The translations under genes were made by a program, and so were the position numbers. Under the pieces are notes generated by a model. It worked only from the letters and a program-made list of their open reading frames with translations. It did not search any database and was not told where the DNA came from. Shown one piece after another: positions 50,403 to 63,329 of a DNA stretch of 64,000 nucleotides. The number at the start of each line of letters is the position of its first letter. Positions within the stretch are counted from its first letter, which is position 1. Origin of the DNA: Prinia subflava (taxonomy: Eukaryota; Chordata; Aves; Passeriformes; Cisticolidae). The stretch covers positions 20,255,098-20,319,097 of the forward strand of contig NC_086251.1 in assembly GCF_021018805.1 (NCBI RefSeq). Reading direction: 5' to 3'.

Positions 50403-52132
50403 CAATCAGAAGACTTGCAGTCTATCTTGCTGCTTGGGACTGATGGCAGCAGGGTGAACACTGCAGGGTTTGGATTGTCTTTTCTTTTTAGGTCCAAATG
50501 GCAATGGGTTCACCTGCTGAGCCTTTTGGCACTTGTCACTGAGTCAGCAGATGGAAAATATTTGGCTCTTAGAGGCAGCCTGCATCCCCCAGAGAGGAGA
50601 AGCTGCAGATCTACTGAGAGACAAATTGTGGTATTTATGGTATACTTAGTTATGTGAACTTCTTAATTTTGCTTTAGTCTCAGAGTAGCAAACTTCCCTA
50701 ATTGGATTCTCTGTTCCTTCCCAGCCTGGCTCCTTCCCCATGCCAGCAGCAGCACTCCGGGTCCTGGCAGAGTGGTGCACCTTCCTCACCCTGCAGGGAA
50801 GTTGTACATTAGACAAAGCCACCAAATAAATGGGCGTCTGAGCTCCTGAAAGAGGAGCTGGCTGTGTTCCCTGGCTGCCCCTTCCCCACTTGGACAGGTC
50901 TGCACAGAGCCAGCACCGCTTCCCACTCAGGAAAGCGGGGGAGAAAGCAAGACCCACCCTGGCAGGATTCCCCACAGTGCCCAGGGAGTTTCCCAGGGGT
51001 ACCTGAGCTGGAAATTCAGCCCACGGTCAACATTCTCTGTAGGAAAGTCACTGCAAATTTTCCTGTTAATTAAAAGTGTGAAGAGCAGGGTATTTGGTAT
51101 TTCCATGAGCCAAGAGGAGGTAATTAGTCATCCTATTCATATTTCAAATATGGAAGGTGGATCTGGCAGGACAACAATAGGTTAAATGGGATATTCTTGC
51201 TTGTCCACATATTTGGAGAGTGCTTTCTCTTCCCCCTTCTATCCCAGCAGCTCCAGGTAAGGGGCACCAAGTGTTCAGCTACATATCAAAATATTTAGAA
51301 CAGAGGTAGCAGCTTTTAAAGCAATTTTGCAGCAAAGGTACAGCTCATTCTCATCAATGTGGTGCTCAAATTGCATGTTGTAAAATAGCTGCCACTTGCC
51401 ACCTGAGAACTGGCTGCCTTTTATTCATTACTTGCATCTGAAGATACCTGGAACTCCCTTGTTGGTTATTTCCACCTGGGAGAGCAAATGCTGTATAATT
51501 GTTGTGCCAGTTTGCATCTTTCCTGTGTGTAAGCTCACCCCTTCCAGGAGTCTAATCCTGCCCCAAGCACGTCTTCAGGTCTTGTGAAAGCTGTCCTAAG
51601 CCCACAGGGAGTGGCAGCTCAGGTGTTTGAGTAGTTTTGGGTGCTTATCTGCAAACCAAGTGATGAAAAGAAGTGACAACTCCAGTGCATAAGTAAGTGA
51701 ACTGAAAATTGTCATTATTTATCAACAGTTGCTTGCTGTGCATGACCAACACACTCTTGGGGCCACAAATATGTGCTTGTGTGTAGGAGACTCACCTGTA
51801 TGGGAGAGGGCAGTAGAGAGGAGGTATATGCAGGTAAAGGAAATAGATGACTAGATTAATCTTCACCTGAATAATTGGTATAAGACAAGGTAGAGGATTA
51901 TGGTTTGTACACCAGGATTTGCAATGAACAAAAGGAAGGCAAACTCCTTAAACAAAAAGACTGGCTTGAAGGGTCCCACCTACCCTAAACTCCTGCCACA
52001 GAACAGAGCAGATTTTCAGTAGCTGTGAATTGCAAGAGTATTCAGGAGCGTTGCTGTTTGAAGTGTCTCTCATTTGGCTTCAAAGCTAATTCTCACTTAT
52101 GCCAAGAGCTAGTTGATAATTCTTGTGGCATA

Positions 52133-52160
52133 ATTATTATAGTCTGATTATTATAGTCTG
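52133..52160. repeat. 14-bp perfect tandem duplication
   Basis: ATTATTATAGTCTG occurs twice in direct succession (52133-52146 and 52147-52160). Confidence 0.9.
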
Positions 52161-52850
52161 TGCAGTAACAACCTCTGTTACATTGGAAAATAGATTGGAG
52201 TCAGAGAGTCATTCTTTCTGACCTTGAAATTTATGAAGACAGCTGCATAGGATCACACACAGGAGTTTTCTGTGATTTTTTTTTAATTATTATTTTTACT
52301 TTTTTAGAACTTTTTTTTTTAACCTAAAAGAGTAACTTCTGTTAGAATTGTTTGGGCTTCTCAAAAACAAACCACTTACAGGGCACTCAGTCTTCAAGTC
52401 AGTACTGCAACAGGACTACCTAGAAAGTGACAGAATTTATTTATATTAAATGTCAGTAAGAAACCACAGCCTCTGTGCCATAAATCACCTGCCCTGCAGG
52501 CCTCTGCAACTGATTTACACCTGTCTCTGGTAAGCCAGCCCTCTCTTTCACTGGGGGTTTTTAATCCTCTTCACACTGAAGGCTTGTTGACTATCATGTC
52601 ATTGGTTCTTGGAGTAGAAACTTGTTCACCCTTGTCCCCGTATATCTGTCTCATGGCTTCACTATGACAAGTGCTAAACCTGTCTTTCTTCAGGCACATC
52701 TCAGGCCAGTGGATTGTGTGTTTGCTGTGTGGTTGGATATAAGAGATGAGTGGTGGGAGAGGCTGTTCTGCAGGAGAGAACTGACAGTACGTGTGAAAAG
52801 TGCCTCTTAAGTGGTAAATGCACTACATCTACAAAAAACACTCTCTTCCA

Positions 52851-52864
52851 ATATATATATATAT
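52851..52864. repeat. (AT)7 run
   Basis: An alternating AT microsatellite of 14 bases in the interval between the two genes. Confidence 0.9.
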
Positions 52865-54569
52865 TTTGGTGGGAATTGGAGAGGAGTTCTGATGTGCATT
52901 TGGAACTTTGAATCTGAGATGTAGAACCACTGTCCATTACAAGTTTGAGTGAATGCAGAGGATTTCTAGTGATTTTCCCCCATCCTGCTGCTTTTCCAGA
53001 AGACAGTGGTGGATGGCGATCACACGTTGAGCATCGCTGATTTTGGTAGTGCAGATGAAGCTCCTCTGAGCTCCTCCATTCAACCCGTCACTGAATGCCA
53101 TCAGTCTCTCTTCTGGCTCTTAAATGTTTGACATCTCTCTTCCCTGAAAGCAGACTGGACACAGGCAGCTGCCCACTGGACCCACAGTCCTGGTTAAATC
53201 CAGTGGCTCTTCCTCAACAACACTGTGTTAAGGAACCTATTTTGTCTGACCATCCAGGAGCTGCTCTGGCAGTCACACTCCCACCCCCTGAGCTGTGGGA
53301 AACCCTGACCTGAGCTGGTAAGGAACCCTTTTCTCTGACTGTGAGTGTGGGGTGTGCAGCAAGCCAAGAGGGGCACCCGTGGGGTCACTGGAGCCATCCC
53401 TGTGAAGGGGCCTTGTTCCCAGCAGTGACAGTCTGGAGTGCTGCGAGTGCCATGCCTGAGTGACTCCTGAATGGTCAGGCAGGAAAGTTTCCCTGACAAC
53501 TTCAGGGGAAAGGAGCTGCCAGCATCTAGTCAGAGTGTCATTCCCCCCTCAGAGTGTCCTGTGGTCTTTAAGAAGTCCTGCTCTTTGAAATCAAAGTAAA
53601 TGCTGCAGTAAATGAGACCTGAGAGCATTAAGCCTAGCTTATTGAAATGTATGAGCTGGTGTGGACAAGACACTCACGCTTGTCAGGGACAAACAGAAAA
53701 GCCCATTTTCAAAAGCTTATTTCTTTGGCTTTACCCAGTGCTTAATCTAATCCACTGTTTGTCTGCATCAACATAGCTGTCCTCCATTGCCTGGGTTTAC
53801 AGTGTGGAGAGGAAATTGTTCAAGATCTGGACCTCTCTCATGTTTTTTCTTTTTTCCTGACTAATTGTTGTAGTTAGCTGATTGACTCACAGAGCCGGTG
53901 GTGCCTTCAGAGGGCAGCAGCAGCCTCTCTCCACTCGTCCCCTGGCTTGGCAGTGCTTACAGAGACTCAGCTCTCTGGGAAATAGAGTGAGGGGCCGTTC
54001 AGCAGCAGCCACTGCTCTTTGTAGGGAGCAGAACTACGCCTCTGAGGGAGTGACGATTTGCTTTGCTGATACGTTCTTCCTGCCTTGCTTGTTTGGGATT
54101 GCCCTTATTGGGGGAGCCTCCAATAGGCTTTTGAGAGTCTTAGAGGAAAGCAAGTTTGTCCCTTGAGGGTCTCTTACCCTCCAAGGCTGTCCTCCCTTCC
54201 CCAGGCTGTGCCTGGGACCGTGGCACTCCTTGCCCCTGTACCCGCTGTGTGCTGTGGGGCCTCTGGCTCGGGTTGTACCAGGTGTTACTGCAGAAAATGT
54301 GGGTTTGGGAGGAGAAGGACGAGAACAGAACCCATGGGCCAAGCCCTGGAAGTCTTTCTTGCAGTGAGGGGTCCAAAACTGAGCACAGGATTAGAGATGC
54401 GGCTCAGAGGAACTGTGAGTTAGTACAATTCCATGGGAGAAAGGCTTACCCACGCTTTTACTCTTTCTCATTTTGGTAAGGACAGGTGATGGTGTTGGAT
54501 GCACAGTTCTGGCTCAAAAACCTGGGACAGTTGGACTGGACTGGGGAAATTTTAATTAGAATTTATTTT

Positions 54570-54740
54570 TCTTTATATAGATACATTATTATGTATTATA
54601 CATGATCTATTTATAGTATACAGTGTATATATTTAATGCAGTACATCAATATAATACTACATTTAATTATTTAAAACATGTCTTTTTATGTATATAATAT
54701 GCTTTTTTATTTTTGTATTAAGTTTGTTATCTTTATAATT
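54570..54740. repeat. AT-rich low-complexity block
   Basis: About 170 bases made almost wholly of A and T, with recurring TATA, ATTAT and TTTAT words. There is no exact repeat unit. It lies in the interval between the two genes. Confidence 0.7.
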
Positions 54741-57700
54741 ACTTTATTTATCTGAGACTATTACAACTGGACTAAGAATATACAGGAACCAGAAATAGGC
54801 AGAGGTTAAAATATGGCTCTTTTGCATTCACACCTTGGTTTCCACTGCTGTTTGACAGCAGCCAAGGAACCAAGAAATCCACTGTTCATTGCTGTCCTGG
54901 GTGTTTTGTGGTCTGACCTCCCTTTTCCCAGCAGCAATGACTTGCCTTTCAGGATAGTTATGTTTCTACCCATATAAAGTCTAAATCTCTTCCATTCCCA
55001 GAGGATCCAAAAGCACACCCTGTACAGATTACCAAAATGAATTCAAAATATTCAGTCCCTTCATTTTATCTAGAAGGATGAGTACAGGCACATGCCTGTA
55101 TAAAGGACTTTTGCATGAAGAAACTCAAGCTCAGGAAATTGTTTCTAGGAGGTGAATCACACTGGAGGCACTTGCTTAAGCAAGTCTAAACTGCACACTG
55201 TGAAGTTTATCACACCTGGGTGTGATACTGAAACTAGGAACACTTGTATGTGTCACCTTTCCCTGGCAGTACCTTCGAACACTGTTAGCAAAGGCCAAGG
55301 TCATACCTGGCTGAAACTATTCCTTCATTAAAGGCAGCAACAGAAACAAAGTTAAATCTTGGAAAGAAACAAGCCCATGCAGGCAGGAATACCAGAATGG
55401 AAATAGGAATGCTAACTCAGGCCTGCTGTTGTAGGATTTAACAGGCCAGACTCCTGGACTTCACAGCTTCACCTGCCACCTGCCGTGTGAGTACACAGTG
55501 AGAGGAGCAGCTGCTGCTGAAGACAAAAGGGAAAACCAGCGAGTTATTAATGCTGGTCTGTAGCAGGAGTCAGGACTCTGCACATCAGGTGAGACAAGGA
55601 AAGGTTTGTGGTGTTGCCTTTGTTTTTTTTCCTACCAGTGTGTCAATTATCAGCTGAGTTTAATAGAAATCAGGGTCTGTCTTAAGAGGGCTAAGAAACT
55701 GAAACCTGATGTTTTTGGACAGTTTATCACAGGGCTTTTAGGAAGCTATATCTCCTGCTTCTAATCAGCTGAGAGAATGGAGGAGGGTTTTGTTTTTTTG
55801 AAATTGCCAGTACCAAACTGCTAAAACACTGTTCTGTTTATGCTTTGTTCCCTTCACTGTTGAGTGGGATAAGGCTCTGGACAAAAGGCACCAGAAAACA
55901 CGGCCTGTGAATCCATTCTGCCCAGGCCAACACCTATCAAGTCTGGCCAAGTCAAGCCAAACCTGCTCCTGCCTCAGTGAGAAACTCAGCTGGAATCTTC
56001 GGGGTAGACCAGGGCTTTTCCCCTGCTTCTTCAGCAGATGCCTGGCTGCAATAACCATCCCCCCTGGCGTGGCAGAGCAGCCAGCTCCTGGAGACAACAA
56101 AGAGTTGAGTGCAACAGAGGAGCAGCATGAAATCTCTGAACTCGGGAACACTCAGGCTGCATGGCCTCAGAGATGAGTCAGAGCACAACCTCAAGGAGAA
56201 GAAGGCTCACTGGTTGAGTCTGGGACTGCAGCTAACAAGGAAATTATTTTCCTGTTGCACAATCTCCTTCTCACACACAGTTTCATGAAGTTTCCTATTC
56301 CATTGGAGAGGAAAACCCCCAGCCCAAATGCAGCTTTCAGAACTGTGAAATGCAAGTGGTTGTTTCAGTGGAGCAAACATTATCACCCGAAGAACAGTGA
56401 AGCAGGGCCCCCCAGCATTTGAGCAGAAAGATTATCTTCACAATGCTGTCTTTATTTGCTTTGCATTCAGCATGCACTAGCAAGGTGAATTATTTTTCAC
56501 AGTTTTTGTGTTTTTTTGAAACAGGAAGAATTACAGTCTTTCAGAAGGGTTGAGAAGTGGTGGCAACAGGTCCACTTGGTATAAAAACATGAGTGAGGAG
56601 GGACTGAAGATATGACCATTATTTCAGAATCTTTCTGCTTCTGTGCAGTAAAGAGGAAATGAAAAAAGAGAGAAGACAGGAGAAACAAGGACAGTTCTGG
56701 CTGAGTTTTTGAGCATCTTGGGTTTTTTTTAATGCTCTTGTGAACTGTAAGGGACTGCAGAACCAGCATAAACTCTTTACCCATTCTGAGCCCATACAAG
56801 CTTAAAATAACTTAAGCAAGTATCTGCCTGTGTGCTGAAGAGACATATATTCAGCAGTGTGGTTAAGTTTAATTGTAAAAACTTGAAACTTAAAAAGGAG
56901 AAAGACCTGAAGGCCACAGATCCCAACATTTGGTGCTTCAAGGTCGCTGTGAATGTCAGGTCCTGTGAGGGTGGTGATGGCACAAGGGTTGACTCAGTCC
57001 AGCGTGGTCAAATTCTCCCTTCCAAATGGAGTGGACAGAGGCTCAGTATTGTAATAAGTTAGCTGAGACTCCATTTTCTTCATGTGGGAAAAGCCAATTC
57101 TCTATTCATATAACTAATTTTATAGTTTTCACACACCTCGTGTGCAACACCTATTAGCTGGTAGTTTACTTACTACTTCATTTTTTGGTTAGAAGGTGAT
57201 TTGTGTGTATGTGCTAAGATTCGGGCTGTTTACATTTTTCCTTTATGGGTTCTCATGGCACAGATCTTATTGTTTACACAGATGCACTTATTTTCCAACC
57301 CAGGAATAGGTTGTTGTGTTAATGAACTTTTCATACCAAGAGTGTTTTCACATGGGAACTTGCAAATTGCTTAACTACACTTAGAAGAGATGACAGCCTA
57401 GCTATTAACTTAAGAGAGCAGGCCTGATTTTATGAGGCCTTTCTTTTATAATTCTTCTACCTGTCACAACAGATGAGGATGAGACCAGTGCCAGCAAGTA
57501 TTTCCTTTGGTAAGGTTTTGTGCTAGCATTGAAATTTCCTATTTAAGTGGTATGACATTTTTGGGTTTGTTTTTTTTTTTAATCTGAGATGAGTAACAGG
57601 CAGAATTCATCAGCCCTCTTACTCATTTCATCCAGACAGGCCTTAGATTCCCTCCTCACCATTTTTGGTCCATTAACCTCCCCTTGCATTTGCTGCATAT

Positions 57701-58928
57701 GCCAATACCACACTCAACCCTCTTCAGGGCTAATTCAGGAAGTTTTGTTCACTTCTGTAAATGCTGTCTTGGAACAGACTAAATAGTCACAGCTCCTAAA
57801 TGAGAGACAGCACAGAAGAGCTGAAGTTTAGCACGGTGTAGTAAGGAATGGCTCAGGGAGCTTCTCTTTCCAGCCACAACAGCTGGAGTGTTTGGCTCGT
57901 GCTTTTTGGGGATGAGTAAGGTAGCAAAGAAACTGGTTTGGTACTAGTGAAGGATTTTAGCAAAAACCCCCATATTCTTCTTGTGAAGTCGCTGCAATGA
58001 ACTGGTATTTTTGTTCAGGAAAATAGCCAGAGTATCAGAGTATCCTGGTCCGTAGCTAGTTCAGCCTTTTTTTTTTCCAGAAATGTACATGCACATTTGT
58101 ATTTACACAGGTGTGAACATGCTCCTATATTGCTGCTCTTTTGCACATGGACTTTCCATTCCAGGAGCAGCTGCAAATGCCAGCTTTTCCTGCTTATAAA
58201 AAGGTCATTATTACTCCATCTCATCAAAAGAAGATTTTAGTGCACTTAAAATATGGAACACTAAAAATAGATTAACACAACAGATAACCAATGTCTGAGC
58301 AGGCCTTCCTATCCCTTACTCAGGGAACCTATTGGGACCAACCTAATGGATGAAAGACAAAGTCATAATTAACTTGACATTAACAGCACATCATTGCAAA
58401 ATCACTAACTTTACTCAGAAGAATCTTAACGTTTTGAATATCCCTTCCTGCAGATGCTACTAGAAACAGATCCAGGCTGAGATAAATCAGAAATTGCAAT
58501 AAAATCTGTACTTCTCTTACTGACAGAGGAATTCCCTCTGTTGCAGTCTCCTCCAACAAAGTTTCAGCCCATAGTTGCTTTTATGACAAATAAAACAAAC
58601 AAGCAGATGTGGCCAGAGAGGTGAGTGTGCAGCTTTTTTGAGTTACATCTTAAATTACAAGATAAATATGAGAACACTTAGTTTATTCTCTATTACATGA
58701 GTTGTATCTTCTAGTAATGAATAAAACTAACAATACCCTTCATAAATGCCAGAAGGTTTTTATATTGAAATGTATTATTTACCTTCTTGGTGCTGTATGA
58801 TACCAGCCACCTCTGAAACCCACAGGACAGAGAAACTACCACAGCATCAGTTGTCCTGTATCAGTTAATATTTTTGAATAGCCCTCTATATGAATAAAGA
58901 TGCAACATACAGTGCACAGTTTAATTAG

Positions 58929-58934
58929 TTTATT
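58929..58934 (-). terminator. TRAF6: Candidate TRAF6 poly(A) signal AATAAA
   Basis: AATAAA on the minus strand, followed within about 10-30 bases by a G/T-rich segment. It is favoured over the other hexamers because of this downstream element and because TRAF6 messages are known to have long 3' UTRs. Confidence 0.5.
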
Positions 58935-60336
58935 TTTTAAAGTTCTGTCAGAAACATAGCTGTGCATTAATTACAAAATATATTAAACTATCAGTCTATT
59001 TATCAAGGGAACAGGAGTACTTCCATTTTGTTCAAATGCAAATCAACACAAACCTTTAACATTGACATAGAATAACCTTTTGCATCCATCATCAATGTAT
59101 TTGGTCTGCTGCCATCTCTAAATAAGAATAGAAAGGTCACCCTGATTTCATTTCATTAGCAAGTTTAATCCCTTGATAGCAAACATAACCAGACATATCA
59201 TGAGACCACTTAAAAAACAACTCTATACATTTTACATTATCTGAGCTCCCACATATACATTACATACCAACATTTTTAGCAAAATAATTTTCCCTGCCCT
59301 GCAGGGGAAGACATTCAGAGGCAAAGAGATAACACGTTCATAATATATTATAACTGGGAAATTCGTGCCATAGCAGCTTTGCAAACACACATCCTAGGAG
59401 TCGGTGACTTAAAACATGTTAAAGACAACAGAAGTTTGGAAGACGAAGCTAAGCCACTTTGGTTTATTTAAACCACCTTGAGATCTAGTCATGCTGCAAA
59501 GCATTGAGTTACAGAACAAAACCTCACCGCTGAACAAGTTACACAGGACACGAGTTAATTAAAATATTTCTTTGATTTGGAGACAACTCAATGCTGCAGA
59601 CCTTTCTCCTTCCATTTAAATAGTTCCAGCAATTATAACTCAATCCACCATGGTAAAACAAGTTCTCAAAAGAAGAGATTTGAAGAAAGAGGAAAGAGGA
59701 AAATGGAACAAGTACACTAATAAATATTTCATTAAGACTGATAATCTTTTTACGACAGTAAGATTTAACTGATACTTAGCAGATTAGCTCTGACAGTCTC
59801 TCATGTAATATTCTGACAGTACAGTAATTTGACATCAGAATTCTAGTTGGTAATATGAAAATATAAAACCAGTAGAATAGCAGCAGTGAATAAAGCATTC
59901 ATATTACTGTGGCCAATACAGAATTATACATGCAGTAGCCTTCTATTCCTTATTGGCTTGTGCTATTGTACAATTTTAACCTGAATCATTTAAACCCTGC
60001 CACCACAGAGTTTCCTCCTCAGAGGCAGAAGTCCATCAGAACTAGCAGATAAGACTCAAAGCAAAAATTCCATTCAGAATGCAAATCTTCAAAAGCAAAT
60101 AAAGTGTTAATGCATTTAGTGGGTCTTGGGTATAAATGATTTGAACAGAGAGTGAGGACATTTTTCTTATTGCTAGGCTTGAGGAAGGACCTGGAGCAGG
60201 AAGCAGCTCTCAAATGACAAGTGTTTTTCTGACTGCTTCCCCCTCCTGCCCCCCAAAAAACAAGAAGGGGAACAAACGAGAACGGCAGATTTTGAGCGTC
60301 TTGAAAAAAACATGGGTAGGCAACGGCCTGAAAATG

Positions 60337-60343
60337 GAGAACT
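60337..60343 (-). promoter_or_regulatory. TRAF6: miR-146 seed match in TRAF6 3' UTR
   Basis: The minus strand reads AGTTCTC, complementary to miR-146a/b positions 2-8 (GAGAACU), giving a 7mer-m8 type site. The base facing position 1 is C, not A, so it is not an 8mer. TRAF6 is an established miR-146 target in mammals. Conservation of this particular site is not shown here. Confidence 0.55.
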
Positions 60344-62447
60344 CGTGTCAGTGCCTTCTGTGCAGAGTGGCTCTGTGCACTGCCATGGACATCAACAGCT
60401 CTTGGTTAAGAATGGCTTTACTGGGAATGCTCCAACTGAAGACACTCCAGAACAGTTCAGCTGATAGGATGAGGCTGTTCATTATAAAATCAACTTTGGT
60501 TTGAAAGCTGAGATCTTTCCCTATTTTGAGTAACATATGCTCACCTGTCCCCTAACAACTGAGAATACACTAAAGTCACCAACAGCTAACTGCATTTATC
60601 ATTAGCCAGGAAGTTCATGTTTCAGTAGTGACAATACTCCATTGAACGCAATCCCTCTTCCATCTAACAGGTTCTACTCGCACAGGCAATTTTATTCATC
60701 TGATTATGATGAACAAAGTGGTAGGTTGGGCCCTGAAACTTTTACCTCTCATGCAGGCATGCAGGCAGAGTATCCTCCCAAACCACTAAACTATAGTAAG
60801 GAGTCTCTCTTTAGTCTTGTCTCTATTAAGCAATGTGCCCTTTCCCCACTGGCATTGCTTGGATGAGGCCAAATAGTTGGAACACTCTTCAGTATCTCTT
60901 AAGCTACAGTGTCTCCAGTCTTGAGGTTGTTTCACTAGCTTGGATAAATAATACACATAAGCTCATGCATTGTTTAGTTATTTCTTCAGTATCTGAACAC
61001 GTACTTAGGTTAGGGGGTGAAAAACCCTTTTTCTTCCCTCCTTTTAAAGACAAGATTCAGAACTTTATCAGCACCATGAAAGTTAAAATTTTTAGCACCA
61101 GTGAACTTGAACTATTCAGCTTTGACTGGTCAAAACTAACATTTACATGGCATAAAATCAGTCAGTACAGAAAACAATAATACACACAGCATTAGAAACC
61201 TCATGAACTTTCGACACAGGGAATCTAGTGTTTGATAAAGGAGTAACTCCGGAAGCCAGATTTTCCTCCTAAAAGCAAACAGGATTATAATTTTTCCTCA
61301 CGCTGCTGAATTAATAGGCTCTCCTTACCATCCAAATTGCTGAGTTGGCCCAGCTCCTGTTGTCTAAAAGGGACAGGAGATATCCAAAGTAGTTGGATGC
61401 TGATATGGCCAGCTGTCCACAGAGAATTCGCAGGGGATGAGTTGGGTACCTCACCCACAACACCAAGGGATCACTTGAACAGATGCAGGTCACAAGTTCA
61501 ACTTTGGTACAAATTCAGGTTTCAACAACAGTAAAACAAATTCTGCATCACCCACTCTGTTCAGTACATCCCTTTGCCCCTGTGTGCACTCATAACCTGA
61601 AACACATCCAGCACTAGGAGTTCCCACCAGCACAAAGGGATTTCATTCAAATGCTAAACTTTTATATCTCTTGATGATTGTGGTTGGCATTCTGGGCCTA
61701 GAGCACACACTTATTGAAAGACTTATCAAAATAAATAGAATTAGGGAGGCATCTTCAGACCACATTACAAATATTTTTTTAGTGAACTCAGTTCAGAGTC
61801 ATTTAGCCTTCTCCAAAACACTACCTCGTATCATTTGGAAATACCAAGATCAACTCTGCATCAACGTGCAAATTCCTGAAGGAGGAAAGGGTCAAAGCAT
61901 ACCTGAACCCTTGGTGACATGAACAAAGTCTCAACCCTAACTTCAAACTTCAAGAGACACATAGCCCATGCAAAATTCTAGAGAAACTCTCTCAACTTTC
62001 CCAAGCCCTGCGAAAAAACAAATTAAAAAATCCCTCATCTTTATTAATTTCGCTCCTTCCTTGCAACAGCATCTATTCCAAGGCACTGAGGTGAAAAGAC
62101 TTACAGGTCTATTTGACATGACTTAAGTTTTACCAATCTGAGATGCACAGGTTCTGCAATAGGATTTTCCCGTAGGCAGTTTTGATCAACTTTGATTAAC
62201 TTAATTTAGTTAGCTTGCTACAGAAGTAGCTTATTATTTTAAGAGAGAACCTTACCAAATATTTAAACATCTGACCTCATACAGACAAAAATATACCAGC
62301 AACAACCAAGTTCCATTCAGGTGAAGATCAGCTATGTTGGCAACGACGATCTTTTACAAGCGCAGCCTCTGTGGACAGTGAAGCACTTCTGTGGTGTGTG
62401 TGGAAAAACACGAGTAAGGCTCCACTGCTGTGGCTGAGACTCACAGG

Positions 62448-63329
62448 CTACATGGCTGCGTCGGTACTGCGGGCCTGGAACCCTTCTCTGCGGACACTGT
62501 TCAAGTCCAGGCGTGTCAGAACCTCGCAGCGCACCAGGAGCGTGTCATCCTTGATGAAGGTTCTCTGTTTCAAGTTCTGCAGGTGCATGAAAGTCACGTA
62601 GCCAAAACCTTTTGGGTTGCGGTGAATTGTCGGTCTCTGGAAGGCCAGCAGCTCTGGCTTGGCTTCCATCACCTCTTCGTGGTTCTGCCGTTCTGGGCCT
62701 TCTGATTGATCCAAAATAGAAAGTCGTATGGTGCCCTGGAAAGGCCAGGGCAGGTGGCTGTCATATTCCCCTTGCATAGTGTGGACAAACAGAGAGATAA
62801 AATTAGCACAGCGCTGAGCATTCGGTAACTGGATATGCAGGCGCAAGCACAGCTTGTAGCCAGGCTTCCCTGTATAGAAGCCAGGACTGTGCATCACTAC
62901 AGGTCTCTCTTCTTCCTGGGCTTTCTGCAGTCCACTGAAGTTCTCAATCTTCCAGATATAAATACCATTACATTGCTGTGCCTCCATTTCAGTAATCTTC
63001 CCCTCCAAATTTCGGATAGTACGTTTGAGTTCTGCCATGTGAGTGTTCTGAGTCTCCATTTTAGCAATGAGTTCCCTGATTTGGTGATCTTGTCTTACCA
63101 GACGACCTTCCAACTGCTGAATAGTTTCCTTGAAGTTTTCAACTTCTGGATTGCAGTCATAGGCAGCATGAGACACGTGTGAGAAGAGGGCAGGCTCAAA
63201 GGGTAGGCCATTGATGAAGGGTACAGGATTTGCAGCAGTAACACTGATATTCTGAAAACTCTGAGCCATCATCCTCATGTGAACCTGAGTAAACTCCTGC
63301 ATATGTCGTGCCAGTTCATTCCTTTGCAT
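62448..63329 (-). CDS. TRAF6: TRAF6 terminal coding exon: coiled coil and MATH/TRAF-C domain
   Basis: TRAF6 is a RING E3 ubiquitin ligase and adaptor that makes K63-linked chains downstream of IL-1R/TLR, CD40 and RANK. This exon encodes the last 293 residues. The acceptor on the minus strand reads CTTAAATCCTAG directly before the ATG of MQRNELARH, the end of the last zinc finger. A variable linker follows (about 25-62), then a coiled coil with heptad-like spacing (about 63-118, including [14 protein letters not shown]), then the MATH domain (about 119-270, beginning CNGIYIWKI). The pocket residues known from human TRAF6 are kept: Arg163 (in GYKLCLRLH), Phe242 and Tyr244 (in GFGYVTF), with the human spacing of 79 residues. 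The protein ends RSTDAAM and then TAG (62450-62448). Earlier exons with the RING and zinc fingers lie beyond the window. The ATG is internal to the protein, not the start. Confidence 0.97.
   Translation of the reverse strand: MQRNELARHMQEFTQVHMRMMAQSFQNISVTAANPVPFINGLPFEPALFSHVSHAAYDCNPEVENFKETIQQLEGRLVRQDHQIRELIAKMETQNTHMAELKRTIRNLEGKITEMEAQQCNGIYIWKIENFSGLQKAQEEERPVVMHSPGFYTGKPGYKLCLRLHIQLPNAQRCANFISLFVHTMQGEYDSHLPWPFQGTIRLSILDQSEGPERQNHEEVMEAKPELLAFQRPTIHRNPKGFGYVTFMHLQNLKQRTFIKDDTLLVRCEVLTRLDLNSVRREGFQARSTDAAM

Larger units (their letters stand above)
49646..58909. other. Interval between the 3' ends of PRR5L and TRAF6, no recognised gene
   Basis: About 9 kb separating two convergent genes. 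It contains a T19 run at 50384-50402, a 14-bp perfect tandem duplication at 52133-52160, an (AT)7 run at 52851-52864 and an AT-rich block at about 54,570-54,740. No open frame shows family features and no coding exon was found. The first 1-1.2 kb could belong to a longer PRR5L 3' UTR. Confidence 0.6.
58910..62447 (-). other. TRAF6: TRAF6 3' UTR (presumed extent)
   Basis: About 3.5 kb of AT-rich non-coding sequence follows the TRAF6 stop codon on the minus strand. On that strand an AATAAA hexamer lies at 58934-58929 (plus-strand TTTATT). It is followed by a GTGCACTGTATGTTGC-like G/T-rich stretch, a good cleavage context. Other AATAAA hexamers at about 59,462, 60,688 and 62,040 (minus strand) could give shorter mRNAs, and one near 58,680 a longer one. 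A miR-146 seed match lies at 60337-60343. Confidence 0.55.
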
